DNA of 64,000 bases from JACDAL01 sp963849115 (GTDB lineage: Bacteria; Actinomycetota; CADDZG01; WHSQ01): the NCBI GenBank assembly GCA_963849115.1, contig CAWKGK010000009.1:248001-312000 (forward strand), read 5' to 3'. The notes beneath the pieces were generated by a model. The model was not told the origin of the DNA. It was given only the letters and a program-made list of their open reading frames with translations, and did not search any database. The translations under genes and the position numbers were made by a program. Positions 15,822 through 24,477 of this stretch are shown piece by piece (positions within the stretch are counted from its first letter, which is position 1; every line of letters begins with the position of its first letter).

Positions 15822-16744
15822 TCGTCGCCGAGGCTTTCAAGCTCGGCATCGATCCACTGGCGTGGGAGATCCTGTCGCGCATCGAACTCGGCCCCCTAGC
15901 GGTCTCCCCTCACGGAATCGGGATCGCGCTCGGCTACCTCTTGGGGGCGCGGGTAATGGTCAGTCGCGCTCGCGTGGCGGGAGAACCGGCCGAGGAGGAC
16001 ATCTGGAATGCGCTTTTCTGGGCCTTGCTCGGGGCGCTGGTCGGTGCTCGCGTTGGCTATGTGTTGGGACACCTCTCTCAAGTCACGGACGGAGGACAGG
16101 ACCCACTCGGCGTGTTGAAGATCTACGAGGGTGGCATCTCTCTGCTGGGCGGCATCACCGGCGGCATCCTGGCCGCGGTTCCCTACGTGAGAGCCCATCG
16201 GATGGGCTTTTGGCGGAGTCTCGACCTCGCCGTGGTGGGACTGGCATTCGGGATCTTTCTGGGGCGTTTCGGCGACCTCGCCATCGGAGACCACCTCGGC
16301 AAGCCCACGAGCTTTCCCTTGGGGTGGCGCTGCCTCGGCGACGCTGCCGCAGGTCCGCCGCAGCCCGCCTCCGTCTACCTGCAAGCCTTCAGACAGGGGC
16401 AGCCTCCGTCCTTGGGGTGTTTCGATCTCGCCCTCCATCAGACCGCGTTGTACGACATGGTCTCGAGCCTGATCCTGTTTCTCGTGCTGGTATGGCTGGG
16501 CCGAGGCGCGCTCCGGACGGGTTTCCTGGCCCTGTTCTTCGGAGTCTGGTACGGCTCGATGCGAGTCGTCACCGACTTCCTGCGCGTCGACAAGCGCTAC
16601 TTCGGGCTCACCGGGAGCCAGATCCTCGCCGCTGCAGTGGTGCTCGTCGCTCTGTATCTGCTCGCCCGTTACCGCGGGGTGCCGGCGTCGTGGAACTTGT
16701 CCGAGACCGCGCCGGCGCCCGCCGAAGACCCCTCGGGGGTCTAG
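15818..16744 (+). CDS. lgt: Prolipoprotein diacylglyceryl transferase
   Basis: Transfers diacylglyceryl from phosphatidylglycerol to the lipobox Cys of prolipoproteins at the membrane. The 308-residue protein has several hydrophobic segments and the Lgt landmarks: PHGIGIALGYLLG, IYEGGISLLGG, the signature region GRFGDLAIGDHLGKPT and the C-terminal GVWYGSMRVVTDFLRVD. The signature Asn of GRxGN is Asp here, and the His of the E. coli FHGG motif is Leu; non-His residues at that spot are known in actinobacterial enzymes. The GTG start overlaps the thyX stop. The sugar-binding lipoprotein at 60762 would be a substrate. Confidence 0.9.
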   Translation: MIVAEAFKLGIDPLAWEILSRIELGPLAVSPHGIGIALGYLLGARVMVSRARVAGEPAEEDIWNALFWALLGALVGARVGYVLGHLSQVTDGGQDPLGVLKIYEGGISLLGGITGGILAAVPYVRAHRMGFWRSLDLAVVGLAFGIFLGRFGDLAIGDHLGKPTSFPLGWRCLGDAAAGPPQPASVYLQAFRQGQPPSLGCFDLALHQTALYDMVSSLILFLVLVWLGRGALRTGFLALFFGVWYGSMRVVTDFLRVDKRYFGLTGSQILAAAVVLVALYLLARYRGVPASWNLSETAPAPAEDPSGV

Positions 16745-16792
16745 CTTCCCGGTTACTCTAAAGCGAACCAAGTGTTACCAGGAGGTAGCGAG

Positions 16793-19700
16793 ATGCTGTG
16801 CCCGGAGTGCGGGGCGGACAACCGAAGCGGGCGCAAATTCTGTCTCCAGTGCGGGACCGCCCTCCAGCTCGCCTGCTCGTCTTGCGGCGCCTCCAACGAG
16901 CCTTCGGCGATGTTCTGCGGCGAGTGTGGTTCTTCCCTCGGAGTTAGCACCCCACCCGAGGTCCGCCCGAGTGAACATCCGCCCACCTCCCAGCAGGAGC
17001 GGCGGCTCGTCTCGGTCCTGTTCGCCGATCTCGTGGGCTTCACCACGCTCTCCGAGAGCCGCGATGCGGAAGAGGTCAGGGACCTGCTCACCCGCTATTT
17101 CGACGACTGCCGCAGCGTGATCACTCGCTACGGTGGGGTGGTAGAGAAGTTCATCGGCGACGCGGTCATGGCCGTGTGGGGTACGCCGGTCGCCACTGAG
17201 AACGATGCCGAGCGCGCCGTGAGGGCGAGCTTGGAGCTGATCCAGGCGGTGGCGGCGTTGGGGGCCGAGGCCGGCGCTCCCGGCCTCCGAGCACGCGCCG
17301 GAGTGGTGACGGGCGAGGCCGCGGTCGACCTCTCCGCTCGCGGCCAGGGCATGGTTGCCGGCGATGTCGTCAACACCGCCGCCCGGCTCCAGACTGCGGC
17401 GGCACCCGGGGGATGCTTCGTCGATGGGGCCACCTATCGCCTGAGCTCGGCGGCCATCGCCTACGAGGACGCGGGTGTCTTCGAGCTCAAAGGAAAGGCT
17501 GAGCCGGTACAGCTGTACCGCGCCTTGCGGGTGGTTGCCAATCGAATGGGCATGCAACGTGCCGAGGGATTGGAGGCGCCGTTCGTGGGCCGTGACAGAG
17601 AGATGCGTCTGGTCAAGGACCTCTTCCACGGTTCCGCAGACGAGGGCCGCGCACATCTCGTGACGGTCGCCGGCGTTGCCGGTATCGGTAAGACGCGCCT
17701 GTCATGGGAGCTCGAGAAGTACATCGACGGCCTTTCCGACGACGTCCTATGGCACCGGGGGCGATGCCTTGCCTATGGAGAGGGAGTCTCTTACTGGGCC
17801 CTGGCCGAGATGGTCAGACGCCGAGCCGACATTCTCGAGGAAGAGGAAACGGCTGTTGCCGCCCCCAAGCTCAGCGCGGCGGTGGCTCGCTATGTTGCGG
17901 ACCCCGACGAGCGCAAGTGGATCGAACCCCGGCTCGCAAGTCTCTTGGGCCTCGAGACCAGGAGCGGCATCGAGAAGGAGGACCTCTTCTCGGGCTGGAG
18001 GCTGTTCTTCGAGCGCCTGTCGGATCATGCGCCCACCGTGTTGGTGTTCGAAGACCTCCAGTGGGCCGATCCTTCGCTGCTGGACTTCATCGAGTATCTG
18101 CTCGAGTGGTCGCGCCGTCATTCATTGTTCGTCCTGATCCTGGCCCGGCCCGAGCTATTCGACAAACGTCCCAGCTGGAGCGTGGCCCGGCGGGACTCCA
18201 CGACCGCCTACCTCGACCCCCTGCCCCCCGACGCCATGGAAGAGCTTCTGTCGGGGCTGGTCCCGGGGCTGGCGCAGGAGTTGCGAGTGCGCATCGCCGA
18301 GCGAGCCGAGGGCATCCCGCTCTATGCCGTGGAGACGGTGCGCATGCTGCTCGACCGCGGCCTTCTCAAGCGCTCCGGGGATCGCTACGAAGTCAGCGGG
18401 GCCGTGGACGCGCTCGAGGTGCCGGAGAGCTTGCAGGCACTGATCGCGGCTCGGCTCGACGCCCTGCCCGACGCCGAGCGGCACGTGCTCCAGGACGCCG
18501 CGGTGGCGGGCAAGACAGTGACCAAGAGTGCTCTTCTCGCCGTCACCGGGAGGACTGAAGACGAGCTCGATCTCCTTCTGACCTCACTGGCGCGCCGGGA
18601 GTTGCTCGCCATCCAGCAAGACCCGATGTCACCCGAGCGAGGTCAGTACGGCTTCGTGCAGGCGTTGGTCCAGAAGGTTGCCTACGAGACGATCTCGAAG
18701 AAGGATCGTAAGGCGCGCCACCTCGAGGTTGCCGACTACCTCGAACGAAGCTCGGGATACGACCGCGACGAGATCGCGGAGGTGGTTTGCTCCCACCTCC
18801 TCAACGCCTACCGGGCATCTCCCCAGGCCCCCGACGCCGCGGCCATCAAGAGGCGGGCGGCCGTCGCCTCCGAACGCGCAGGCGAGCGCGCCGAGGCCTT
18901 GGCCGCCACCGACGAGGCGCGCCGCTACTTCGAGCAAGCTGCTGAGCTGCAGTCTGAGAACGACGCCAGAGCCTCCCTACTGGAGCGAGCCGGGCGCATG
19001 GCGTGGCGCGGCGCCGACAAAGTGAGAGCTAAGGATTGCTTGGCGGCCTCCGTGGCACTCTACGAAGGGGAGGGAATGGCTTCCCCTGCGGCCCGCGCGC
19101 AGGCGGTCCTGGGTGAGGTGATGTGGGACGATGGCCAGGCAGAAGAGGCTCTGGAAGGACTGGAGCGGTCGTTCGAGGTACTTTCCAGACAGGAGCCGGA
19201 TGCAGATCTCGCTTTCGTGGCACACACGTTGGGCCGCTTGACGCTCTTTCTCGGCAAGCCGGAAGCCGCCCGCTATGTGGAGCAGGCGCTCGAGATCTCA
19301 GAGGCCAAGGGGCTGGCGGAGGTCCTGTCCGGCGCCCTTCAAACGAAGGGCGTCATGTTGCTGGAAATAGGCAGGAACGTCGAGGGGCTTGCCCTCATAA
19401 GGCAGGCACTCGAGGTTGGGCTCGAGAACGACCTCTCCACGAACGTGCTCCGGGCTCACACGAACATGTCCCACGTCATGTTGGTTGCCGACCGCTACGA
19501 CGACGCGCTCGCGCATTACTCGGATGGTCTCGCCCTGGCCCGGACGCTTGGAGATCGCAACATGGAGCGGTTCTTCTTGCTCGCGCCGGGGTTCATCCAC
19601 TTCCTCGCCGGTGTCTGGGATGAGGCGCTCGCTCGCCTTGAAGAGGTCCCCGCCTATGAACAGCTCGGTAACTTCGCTTTGGCTGAGCTCCCTTTCTTCG

Positions 19701-20314
19701 CCGTTATCGCCCTCAATCGTGGCGACAACGACACGGCCAAGCAGATTCTCGAGGCGTGTGTTCGGCTCGAGTTTTCGGGCGACCTTCAGGACCGAGCGAG
19801 CTACGCGCTGGTGCGGGCGGTGATGTCGGCGGCCGAGGGGCGGCAAGACCAGGCCCTTGACACCACTCTGGGGGCGGTTCGGGCCGGACACGGCATCGGG
19901 ACAGAGAACGAGTTGATTAAGGCCTGCTTTGCTCAGGCCGGCGAGGCTGCGCTGGCGCTCGGCGACCGAGCCGCTCTGGAGGAGCTGGTGGCGGTCGCCG
20001 ACACCGACGCCCGCGTCATGCCCCCGTTCTTCAAGGCGCACGCAGCCCGGTTTCGCGCCCGGCTGGCCGCCATGGATGGCGATGACGCCGCCGCCGAGGC
20101 GAGCTTCTGGTGGGCGGCCGCGAGGTTCCGGGACATCGGAGCGCACTTCTATGTGGCGGTGACGCTGCTCGAGCACGGCGAGTGGCTTCTCAGCAAAGGG
20201 AGAAAGCGAGACGCGGATGACCTGATGGAGCAGGCGCGTTCGACGTTTGAGAAACTCGGTGCCAGGCCCTGGCTCGAGCGCATCGACTCATCGGCGGAGG
20301 CTGTGGGGGCCTAG
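16793..20314 (+). CDS. Double zinc ribbon / class III nucleotide cyclase / STAND ATPase / TPR signalling protein (paralog 2)
   Basis: A 1173-residue paralog of the proteins at 679 and 27831. It differs by two tandem zinc ribbons (C3, C6, C17, C20 and C28, C31, C42, C45). The cyclase domain starts near residue 70 (VSVLFADLVGFTTLSE), with EKFIGDAVMAVWG and the Asn/Arg pair in GDVVNTAARL. The ATPase has Walker A GVAGIGKTR near 294 and VLVFEDLQWADPSLLDF. TPR-like repeats fill the C-terminal half. ATG 16793 is preferred over a GTG 21 nt upstream because GGAGGT sits 6 nt before it. This gene is leadered, unlike paralogs 1 and 3. It converges on the Crp-like regulator 15 bp away, a natural sensor for its product. 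Confidence 0.9.
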   Translation: MLCPECGADNRSGRKFCLQCGTALQLACSSCGASNEPSAMFCGECGSSLGVSTPPEVRPSEHPPTSQQERRLVSVLFADLVGFTTLSESRDAEEVRDLLTRYFDDCRSVITRYGGVVEKFIGDAVMAVWGTPVATENDAERAVRASLELIQAVAALGAEAGAPGLRARAGVVTGEAAVDLSARGQGMVAGDVVNTAARLQTAAAPGGCFVDGATYRLSSAAIAYEDAGVFELKGKAEPVQLYRALRVVANRMGMQRAEGLEAPFVGRDREMRLVKDLFHGSADEGRAHLVTVAGVAGIGKTRLSWELEKYIDGLSDDVLWHRGRCLAYGEGVSYWALAEMVRRRADILEEEETAVAAPKLSAAVARYVADPDERKWIEPRLASLLGLETRSGIEKEDLFSGWRLFFERLSDHAPTVLVFEDLQWADPSLLDFIEYLLEWSRRHSLFVLILARPELFDKRPSWSVARRDSTTAYLDPLPPDAMEELLSGLVPGLAQELRVRIAERAEGIPLYAVETVRMLLDRGLLKRSGDRYEVSGAVDALEVPESLQALIAARLDALPDAERHVLQDAAVAGKTVTKSALLAVTGRTEDELDLLLTSLARRELLAIQQDPMSPERGQYGFVQALVQKVAYETISKKDRKARHLEVADYLERSSGYDRDEIAEVVCSHLLNAYRASPQAPDAAAIKRRAAVASERAGERAEALAATDEARRYFEQAAELQSENDARASLLERAGRMAWRGADKVRAKDCLAASVALYEGEGMASPAARAQAVLGEVMWDDGQAEEALEGLERSFEVLSRQEPDADLAFVAHTLGRLTLFLGKPEAARYVEQALEISEAKGLAEVLSGALQTKGVMLLEIGRNVEGLALIRQALEVGLENDLSTNVLRAHTNMSHVMLVADRYDDALAHYSDGLALARTLGDRNMERFFLLAPGFIHFLAGVWDEALARLEEVPAYEQLGNFALAELPFFAVIALNRGDNDTAKQILEACVRLEFSGDLQDRASYALVRAVMSAAEGRQDQALDTTLGAVRAGHGIGTENELIKACFAQAGEAALALGDRAALEELVAVADTDARVMPPFFKAHAARFRARLAAMDGDDAAAEASFWWAAARFRDIGAHFYVAVTLLEHGEWLLSKGRKRDADDLMEQARSTFEKLGARPWLERIDSSAEAVGA

Positions 20315-20329
20315 ACTCGCCGCGTCGAT

Positions 20330-21022
20330 CTAGAGGCCCGCCCTCTTTGCCAGCGCGCTCAGGTCCTTGAGTGCGATACGGCGGCCCTCTATCTCGAGGT
20401 AGCCCCGTCGCTGAAAAGCGTGAAGTATGTGGTTGACGCTCTGCCGGGAGCCGCCGACCATGGCGGCGAGATCACCCTGGGTCAACTGAAGATCGAGCAG
20501 GACCTCTTTCCCCTCGTGGCGACCCCGCTCCTCGGCAAGCGACAGCAGCAGCTTGGCTACGCGTCCGTGAAGATCGAGGAAGACGAGATCGGCGGCCTGT
20601 TCCGTCAGTCTGCGTACCAGTCCTCCGAGCGAGGACAGCAACGCTTGCGCCAGGTTTGGATGACCCTGCAGTAGTTCGATCAGGGGGCCGCGCGACAGTG
20701 TGAGCGTGGTGGTGGGCTCGATGGCTTCGGCAGAGGCCGAGCGGAGGCCGCCGTCGATCAACGCCAGCTCTCCAAAGGTCTCCGGGGGCCGCAGAGTGAC
20801 GAGCACCATGTCCTCGCCCTCTTCGGAGGTGACGAAGACCTTCACTAGGCCTTCTGAGATTACAAACAGCGAGTCCCCAGGCTCGCCCTGAGCGAAAATG
20901 AGATGCCCTCGCCGGTAGTTGCGGAAGGTCACACTTCGTGCGAGCTGGTTCAGGACGGGGGGGTCGAGGTTCTTGAACAGGTCGGTTGAACCCAGCAGCC
21001 CGGCGGCAGCTTCGGCGTTCAT
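20330..21022 (-). CDS. Crp/Fnr-family cyclic-nucleotide-responsive transcription regulator
   Basis: A 230-residue DNA-binding regulator. The N-terminal beta-roll carries the phosphate-binding cassette ETFGELALIDGGLRSASAEA with the Glu and Arg-Ser expected for cyclic nucleotide contact. A long dimerisation helix follows, and the C-terminal winged helix-turn-helix reads TQGDLAAMVGGSRQSVNHIL. No FeS-type cysteine cluster is present, so an Fnr-type oxygen sensor is unlikely. It sits tail to tail with cyclase paralog 2 and beside a second cNMP-binding gene, supporting a cAMP receptor role; target sites are not known. Confidence 0.9.
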   Translation of the reverse strand: MNAEAAAGLLGSTDLFKNLDPPVLNQLARSVTFRNYRRGHLIFAQGEPGDSLFVISEGLVKVFVTSEEGEDMVLVTLRPPETFGELALIDGGLRSASAEAIEPTTTLTLSRGPLIELLQGHPNLAQALLSSLGGLVRRLTEQAADLVFLDLHGRVAKLLLSLAEERGRHEGKEVLLDLQLTQGDLAAMVGGSRQSVNHILHAFQRRGYLEIEGRRIALKDLSALAKRAGL

Positions 21023-21067
21023 GGCCTACAAGGTAGTACCTGGGGCGGAGCGGCTCTCAGGGCAGTG

Positions 21068-21505
21068 TCAGTTGCTGAGAGAGCGCTCGTTCTCTCGCAG
21101 CCGCTTGCAGACTTCCTCGAGCATCTTCACGGGCATGCTCGGATATTCCTTGAGCACGCTGCGGAAGTTCCACGAGGTGATGGCGAAGGTCCGGACCGGA
21201 GTCTCGGCGACGACCGAAGCCGAGCGTGGCCCCCCATCCAGAAGTGCGATCTCGCCGAAGAACGCGCCCGGACCCAACCGGCGTCGCGTGCGGCCGCCGA
21301 CCAGGACCTTGACCTCACCCTCGAGGATGATGTGAAGCCCGACCCCTGTCTCGCCCTCCTTGCAGATGACGCGCCCGGCTTGGAAGGAGACCTCCTTGCC
21401 GGATGTGGCCACTCCCTTCAGCTCCTTGGGTGTGCACGAGGAGAAGATCGGGATTGCCTTGACGAAGGTGACGAGCTGCGGGTCCGTCTGAGTCTTTCTC
21501 GCCAT
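21068..21505 (-). CDS. Stand-alone cyclic nucleotide-binding domain protein
   Basis: A 145-residue protein made of one cNMP-binding beta-roll with no DNA-binding domain. The phosphate-binding cassette is GAFFGEIALLDGGPRSASVV. The ATG at 21505 (MARKTQTDPQ) is chosen because the longer frame lacks similarity and a GGGAG-containing stretch lies just upstream. Family members may act as regulatory subunits through protein contacts. It is read in the same direction as the Crp-like gene 45 bp downstream and diverges from the beta-lactamase-fold gene across a hairpin. Confidence 0.85.
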   Translation of the reverse strand: MARKTQTDPQLVTFVKAIPIFSSCTPKELKGVATSGKEVSFQAGRVICKEGETGVGLHIILEGEVKVLVGGRTRRRLGPGAFFGEIALLDGGPRSASVVAETPVRTFAITSWNFRSVLKEYPSMPVKMLEEVCKRLRENERSLSN

Positions 21506-21563
21506 GTGCTGCTCCCATTCCCCCGGGGCGGTGATGCCGCCGCTGCGTTGTGCCAGAAGGCTA

Positions 21564-21582
21564 GCGCACGGGGACCGTGCGC
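21564..21582. promoter_or_regulatory. Perfect 8-bp inverted repeat between divergent cNMP-binding and hydrolase genes
   Basis: GCGCACGG, a 3-nt centre GGA, then CCGTGCGC. It lies in the 137-bp divergent region, 59 nt from one start and 61 nt from the other, so it could be an operator shared by both genes. No matching site for a known regulator is recognised. Confidence 0.35.
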
Positions 21583-21630
21583 GCTGGAACAGGGAGTTTC
21601 CGTTCTCCCAGTGAGCAGCGTTGCCGGAGT

Positions 21631-21636
21631 TAGGCT
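21631..21636 (+). promoter_or_regulatory. -10 box TAGGCT for a leaderless transcript
   Basis: TAGGCT lies exactly 6 nt before the GTG at 21643, with no Shine-Dalgarno sequence. The same box and spacing occur before 27831 and 43032. Confidence 0.5.
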
Positions 21637-21642
21637 CGGCGC

Positions 21643-22524
21643 GTGCGCATTGTCCTGTGCGGGGTTCGCGGGTCGACCCCTTCCCCCGGCCCCCACTACG
21701 TGCGCTACGGCGGCAACACCTCGTGTGTTGCGCTGTCACACGGCCACGACGCGCCGACGCTGGTGCTTGACGCGGGAACGGGTCTGCAGCAGCTGACGCC
21801 TCGGCTCGAGGGGGAGGCCTTTCGGGGAACGATTCTCCTGACACACCTTCACTGGGACCACACTCATGGGTTGCCGTTCTTTTCGGGCGGCGATCGAGAC
21901 GACGCGAGCGTGTCGCTGGTGATGCCCGCCCAGGGCGACCCCGTCACCTTGCTCGAGCGCGTGATCTCCCCACCTCATTTCCCGATCACTCCTGCCCAGC
22001 TTCGAGGTGAGTGGAGGTTCACCAGCATCGAGCCGGGGGAGCATTCGATCGAGAGATTCGCGGTGCAAGCTCTCGAGATACCGCACAAGGGCGGGAGGAT
22101 GTTCGGCTATCGGGTGAGCGACGGTGAGGCTTCGCTGGCCTACCTCTGCGACCACAGCCCCATCGCGTTGGGGGCCGGTCCCCAGGGTTTCGGGGAATAC
22201 CACTCGAACGCCTGCACCTTGGCGCAGGGAGTCGACCTCTTGATCCACGACGCCCAGCACACCGCCGAGGAGTTTCCCGCGGTGGCCTCGTTCGGTCATA
22301 GCGCGATCGACTACGCGGTCGGTCTTGCGGAGAGCTGCGGGGTGCCTCGCCTCCTGCTGTTCCACCACTCACCTGCACGCACCGACGATGAGCTCGACCA
22401 TATCGAGGCGAGCTGGCAAGGCCGGACTCTGAAAGTGGAGGCCGCGCGCGAGCAGATGGTGATCGATCTGCCGAAGCGCAGCCGAGAGCAGGGTCTCGGT
22501 GAGGCTCGGGTGTCGGGAAGTTGA
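21643..22524 (+). CDS. Metallo-beta-lactamase-fold hydrolase
   Basis: A 293-residue metal-dependent hydrolase. The fold starts RIVLCGVRGSTPSPG, with GGNTSCVAL and the di-metal motif THLHWDHTHGLPFF; later His/Asp ligands are in LCDHSP and LLIHDAQHT, and FHHSPARTD near the end. This branch includes phosphodiesterase-like enzymes and domains fused to signalling receivers. Given three cyclases and three cNMP-binding proteins nearby, a cyclic nucleotide phosphodiesterase is an attractive guess, but the motif is shared with RNase Z and PhnP types, so this is inference. It is followed by the repeat mini-protein on the same strand. Confidence 0.85.
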   Translation: MRIVLCGVRGSTPSPGPHYVRYGGNTSCVALSHGHDAPTLVLDAGTGLQQLTPRLEGEAFRGTILLTHLHWDHTHGLPFFSGGDRDDASVSLVMPAQGDPVTLLERVISPPHFPITPAQLRGEWRFTSIEPGEHSIERFAVQALEIPHKGGRMFGYRVSDGEASLAYLCDHSPIALGAGPQGFGEYHSNACTLAQGVDLLIHDAQHTAEEFPAVASFGHSAIDYAVGLAESCGVPRLLLFHHSPARTDDELDHIEASWQGRTLKVEAAREQMVIDLPKRSREQGLGEARVSGS

Positions 22525-22532
22525 CAGCGTGC

Positions 22533-22550
22533 CTGTCAGACCTCTGACAG
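22533..22550. promoter_or_regulatory. 18-bp palindrome CTGTCAGACCTCTGACAG
   Basis: Two perfect 8-bp arms separated by CC lie 83 nt upstream of the repeat mini-protein start and just after the preceding stop codon. TAGGAT at 22583 could be the -10 of that gene, placing the palindrome upstream of the promoter core as an operator or activator site. Confidence 0.4.
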
Positions 22551-22632
22551 ACGGGGGCCGGAGAGGGTGCCAGAATGTCCCCTAGGATTAAGGAGGCGAC
22601 TGAAGAGTTGCCCTAAACGAAAGGGGATCGAC

Positions 22633-22794
22633 ATGGCGGAGGAGCGAGAGCGCCTCGAGGCCGAGGAGAAGGACGACACCGAGGGCCACCGCAAGGCCAG
22701 GGAAGATATGTCCGGCGACGACGTCGAGGGCCACCGCAAGGCCAGGGAAGACATGTCCGGCGACGACGTCGAGGGCCACCGCAAGGCCAGGTAG
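22633..22794 (+). CDS. 53-residue charged tandem-repeat protein
   Basis: A small hydrophilic protein: a short acidic head followed by two full copies and a partial copy of the 15-residue unit EGHRKAREDMSGDDV. The 45-bp DNA repeats differ at one silent base (GAT/GAC) between the two full copies, indicating a recent duplication. The ATG at 22633 is chosen because AAGGGGA lies 5 nt before it. A strong hairpin terminator follows at 22819. I do not recognise a family; the composition suggests a disordered or nucleic-acid or metal-interacting peptide. The antisense frame looks hydrophobic and repetitive, but only as a mirror of this repeat. Confidence 0.7.
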   Translation: MAEERERLEAEEKDDTEGHRKAREDMSGDDVEGHRKAREDMSGDDVEGHRKAR

Positions 22795-22818
22795 CAGCAA
22801 CGTACTTTAGCCAAGGAC

Positions 22819-22848
22819 AGGGGCCGGCTCGGAAGAGCAGGCCCCTTT
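22819..22848 (+). terminator. Rho-independent terminator after the repeat mini-protein
   Basis: AGGGGCC (22819-22825) pairs with GGCCCCT (22840-22846), followed by TT. The stem is strong, the T run short. It also faces the 3' end of the minus-strand subtilase at 22913. Confidence 0.7.
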
Positions 22849-22912
22849 GCTTGCCCGGCCTCCCGAGCTTCGGGAGCTATTGATCGACCAGCCGTGTCGG
22901 GGTGTTTAGGCC

Positions 22913-23731
22913 TTAAGGGGCCGCGTTGTTGTCGGCCAGCGCACACAGAATCGTCTTCATTTGAAACGGCGTAAGGCCCGGGTGCTTGCCCAGGATCTTC
23001 GTCACCAGGCCCGCGATGTGCGGCGCAGCGAAACTGTTGCCGGTGGCCTCTATGGTCGACCCATTGAGCCACGCAACCTCGACATCGATTCCCGGCGCTC
23101 CGAACTCGACCGGGGGGGCGGGGTTGTAGTGGAAGTGGTATGGATTCTTGCCGTCGTGGGCCGCGACCGAGAACACCGAGGAGTACTGCGACGGATAGCT
23201 GGGGGACTGGACGTTGTTGACCGCGCTGACGAGCATCACGTTGTGAAAGTAGGCCTCGTCGGCGATCTCGTGAAACAGGCCGAAGTAGTCTTGTTTTCCC
23301 GTCGATAGGCTGAGATTTACGACCTGCATGCCGCGGTCGACGGCCCACCGCAGTCCCGCGGCGAATACGACTCCCTTGCCCGTGAGCCTCGTCCCCAGCA
23401 CGCGCACACTGTAGAGCTCACACTGAGGCGCGACCCGCTTGATGATTGCGGCACACGCAGTTCCGTGTCCGAAGAGATCCTCGTGCGGGCCCTCGACGAA
23501 CTTGACGTAGTCCTCCGCGTCCGGATCGAACTCTAGCGCGACTCCTCCTGCGACCGATCCCACTGCGGGGTGGGAGCCGTCGATGCCGCTGTCCACCACC
23601 GCGACCTTGACCCCCGCTCCCGTGCTGTCGCCCCACGCCCATTCCTTGGAGAGGGGCGATGGAAGGGCGATTGAGGTAGCTCGCTTCAGCGTGTCCGGAT
23701 CGAACTGCCACGACCACGCGGGCTTGCTCAT
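22913..23731 (-). CDS. Subtilisin-like serine protease without signal peptide
   Basis: A 272-residue peptidase of family S8. The catalytic triad is D47 (VAVVDSGIDGSHP), H89 (FGHGTACAAI) and S233 (GNSFAAPHIAG), with the oxyanion Asn in VSAVNNVQ. There is no signal peptide, propeptide or membrane segment, so it should act in the cytoplasm, which is unusual for secreted-type subtilases. It is the last gene of a three-gene minus-strand operon, overlapping the GAF gene by 4 bp (ATGA). The context suggests regulated proteolysis controlled by the GAF protein or the MFS-cNMP protein. Substrate unknown. Confidence 0.9.
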   Translation of the reverse strand: MSKPAWSWQFDPDTLKRATSIALPSPLSKEWAWGDSTGAGVKVAVVDSGIDGSHPAVGSVAGGVALEFDPDAEDYVKFVEGPHEDLFGHGTACAAIIKRVAPQCELYSVRVLGTRLTGKGVVFAAGLRWAVDRGMQVVNLSLSTGKQDYFGLFHEIADEAYFHNVMLVSAVNNVQSPSYPSQYSSVFSVAAHDGKNPYHFHYNPAPPVEFGAPGIDVEVAWLNGSTIEATGNSFAAPHIAGLVTKILGKHPGLTPFQMKTILCALADNNAAP

Positions 23732-24477
23732 CCGGGCCGCGCTCGCGCTCGCATGTATGTGACGAGCTCACCCACGAGGCGCGTCGCGGCGAGCCGTTCC
23801 GCAGGACCCATACGTCCGAGGAAGTTGAAGTGGGCGGCGAGTTCGGCGAGCTCGGGATTCGGACCGGAGCGTTCCCTAGCCACTCGCTCGAGCTCGAGGC
23901 TGAAGTCTCGGTCTGCTGCTCGGCTCACGGCCTCGAACAACGCGCGCCCGAGGTCGGAGAACACGCGCGAGTTCTCGATCGCCAGCGCGGCTTGACGCGC
24001 GAACAGAGCCAACAGCTCCATGTCCCGCGTTCCCGATCCCCCACCGACACGACGATCCAACACCTCTATGACGCCGAGCATGGCGCGCTCGGTCTCGAGC
24101 GGCATGGCGAGAATTGCGCGCGGTACATAGCCGGTGGACTCGGCGACGTCACGCGCGAAGCGCGGGTCGCGCGCCACGTCCGCGATCTCGATTGGCTGCC
24201 CCGAGCTCACGACCCACCCTGCTACTCCCTGGCCGACGGGAACACGCATGCCGATGATGTCCTCGGCGCCGGCGCCCGAAGCAACATAGAAGGTCAGCTC
24301 CTCCTGGGCATCGTCGAGCAGCGCAAGAGAGCACGCCGCGGCTTCGAAGATGTCCTTGGCCGCCGCCGTGATCGAGCGCAGCAGCTCTTCGTGGCCGGCC
24401 GGTGCCAGCGCGGGGCCGAGGTCGGTCGCGGTACGGGCGAGATCGCGAAGCACCTCGAAGGAACGATCCTCACTCAC
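23728..24477 (-). CDS. GAF-domain sensor protein
   Basis: A 249-residue cytosolic protein. Residues about 30-170 form a GAF domain (SLALLDDAQEELTFYVASG, VPVGQGVAGWVV, ILAMPLETERAMLGVIEVLD), which binds small ligands such as cyclic nucleotides, haem or metabolites. The C-terminal 75 residues are helical with no recognised output domain. It overlaps its neighbours by 4 bp on both sides, tying it to the MFS-cNMP transporter and the subtilase. It may pass a signal to either; there is no kinase, cyclase or GGDEF output in the chain. Confidence 0.87.
   Translation of the reverse strand: MSEDRSFEVLRDLARTATDLGPALAPAGHEELLRSITAAAKDIFEAAACSLALLDDAQEELTFYVASGAGAEDIIGMRVPVGQGVAGWVVSSGQPIEIADVARDPRFARDVAESTGYVPRAILAMPLETERAMLGVIEVLDRRVGGGSGTRDMELLALFARQAALAIENSRVFSDLGRALFEAVSRAADRDFSLELERVARERSGPNPELAELAAHFNFLGRMGPAERLAATRLVGELVTYMRARARPG

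Noticed and set aside
22588..22800. Minus-strand frame with hydrophobic repeats opposite the mini-protein
   Set aside because: It is the mirror of the tandem repeats on the plus strand and has no ribosome site; the plus frame has a Shine-Dalgarno, a start and a following terminator.
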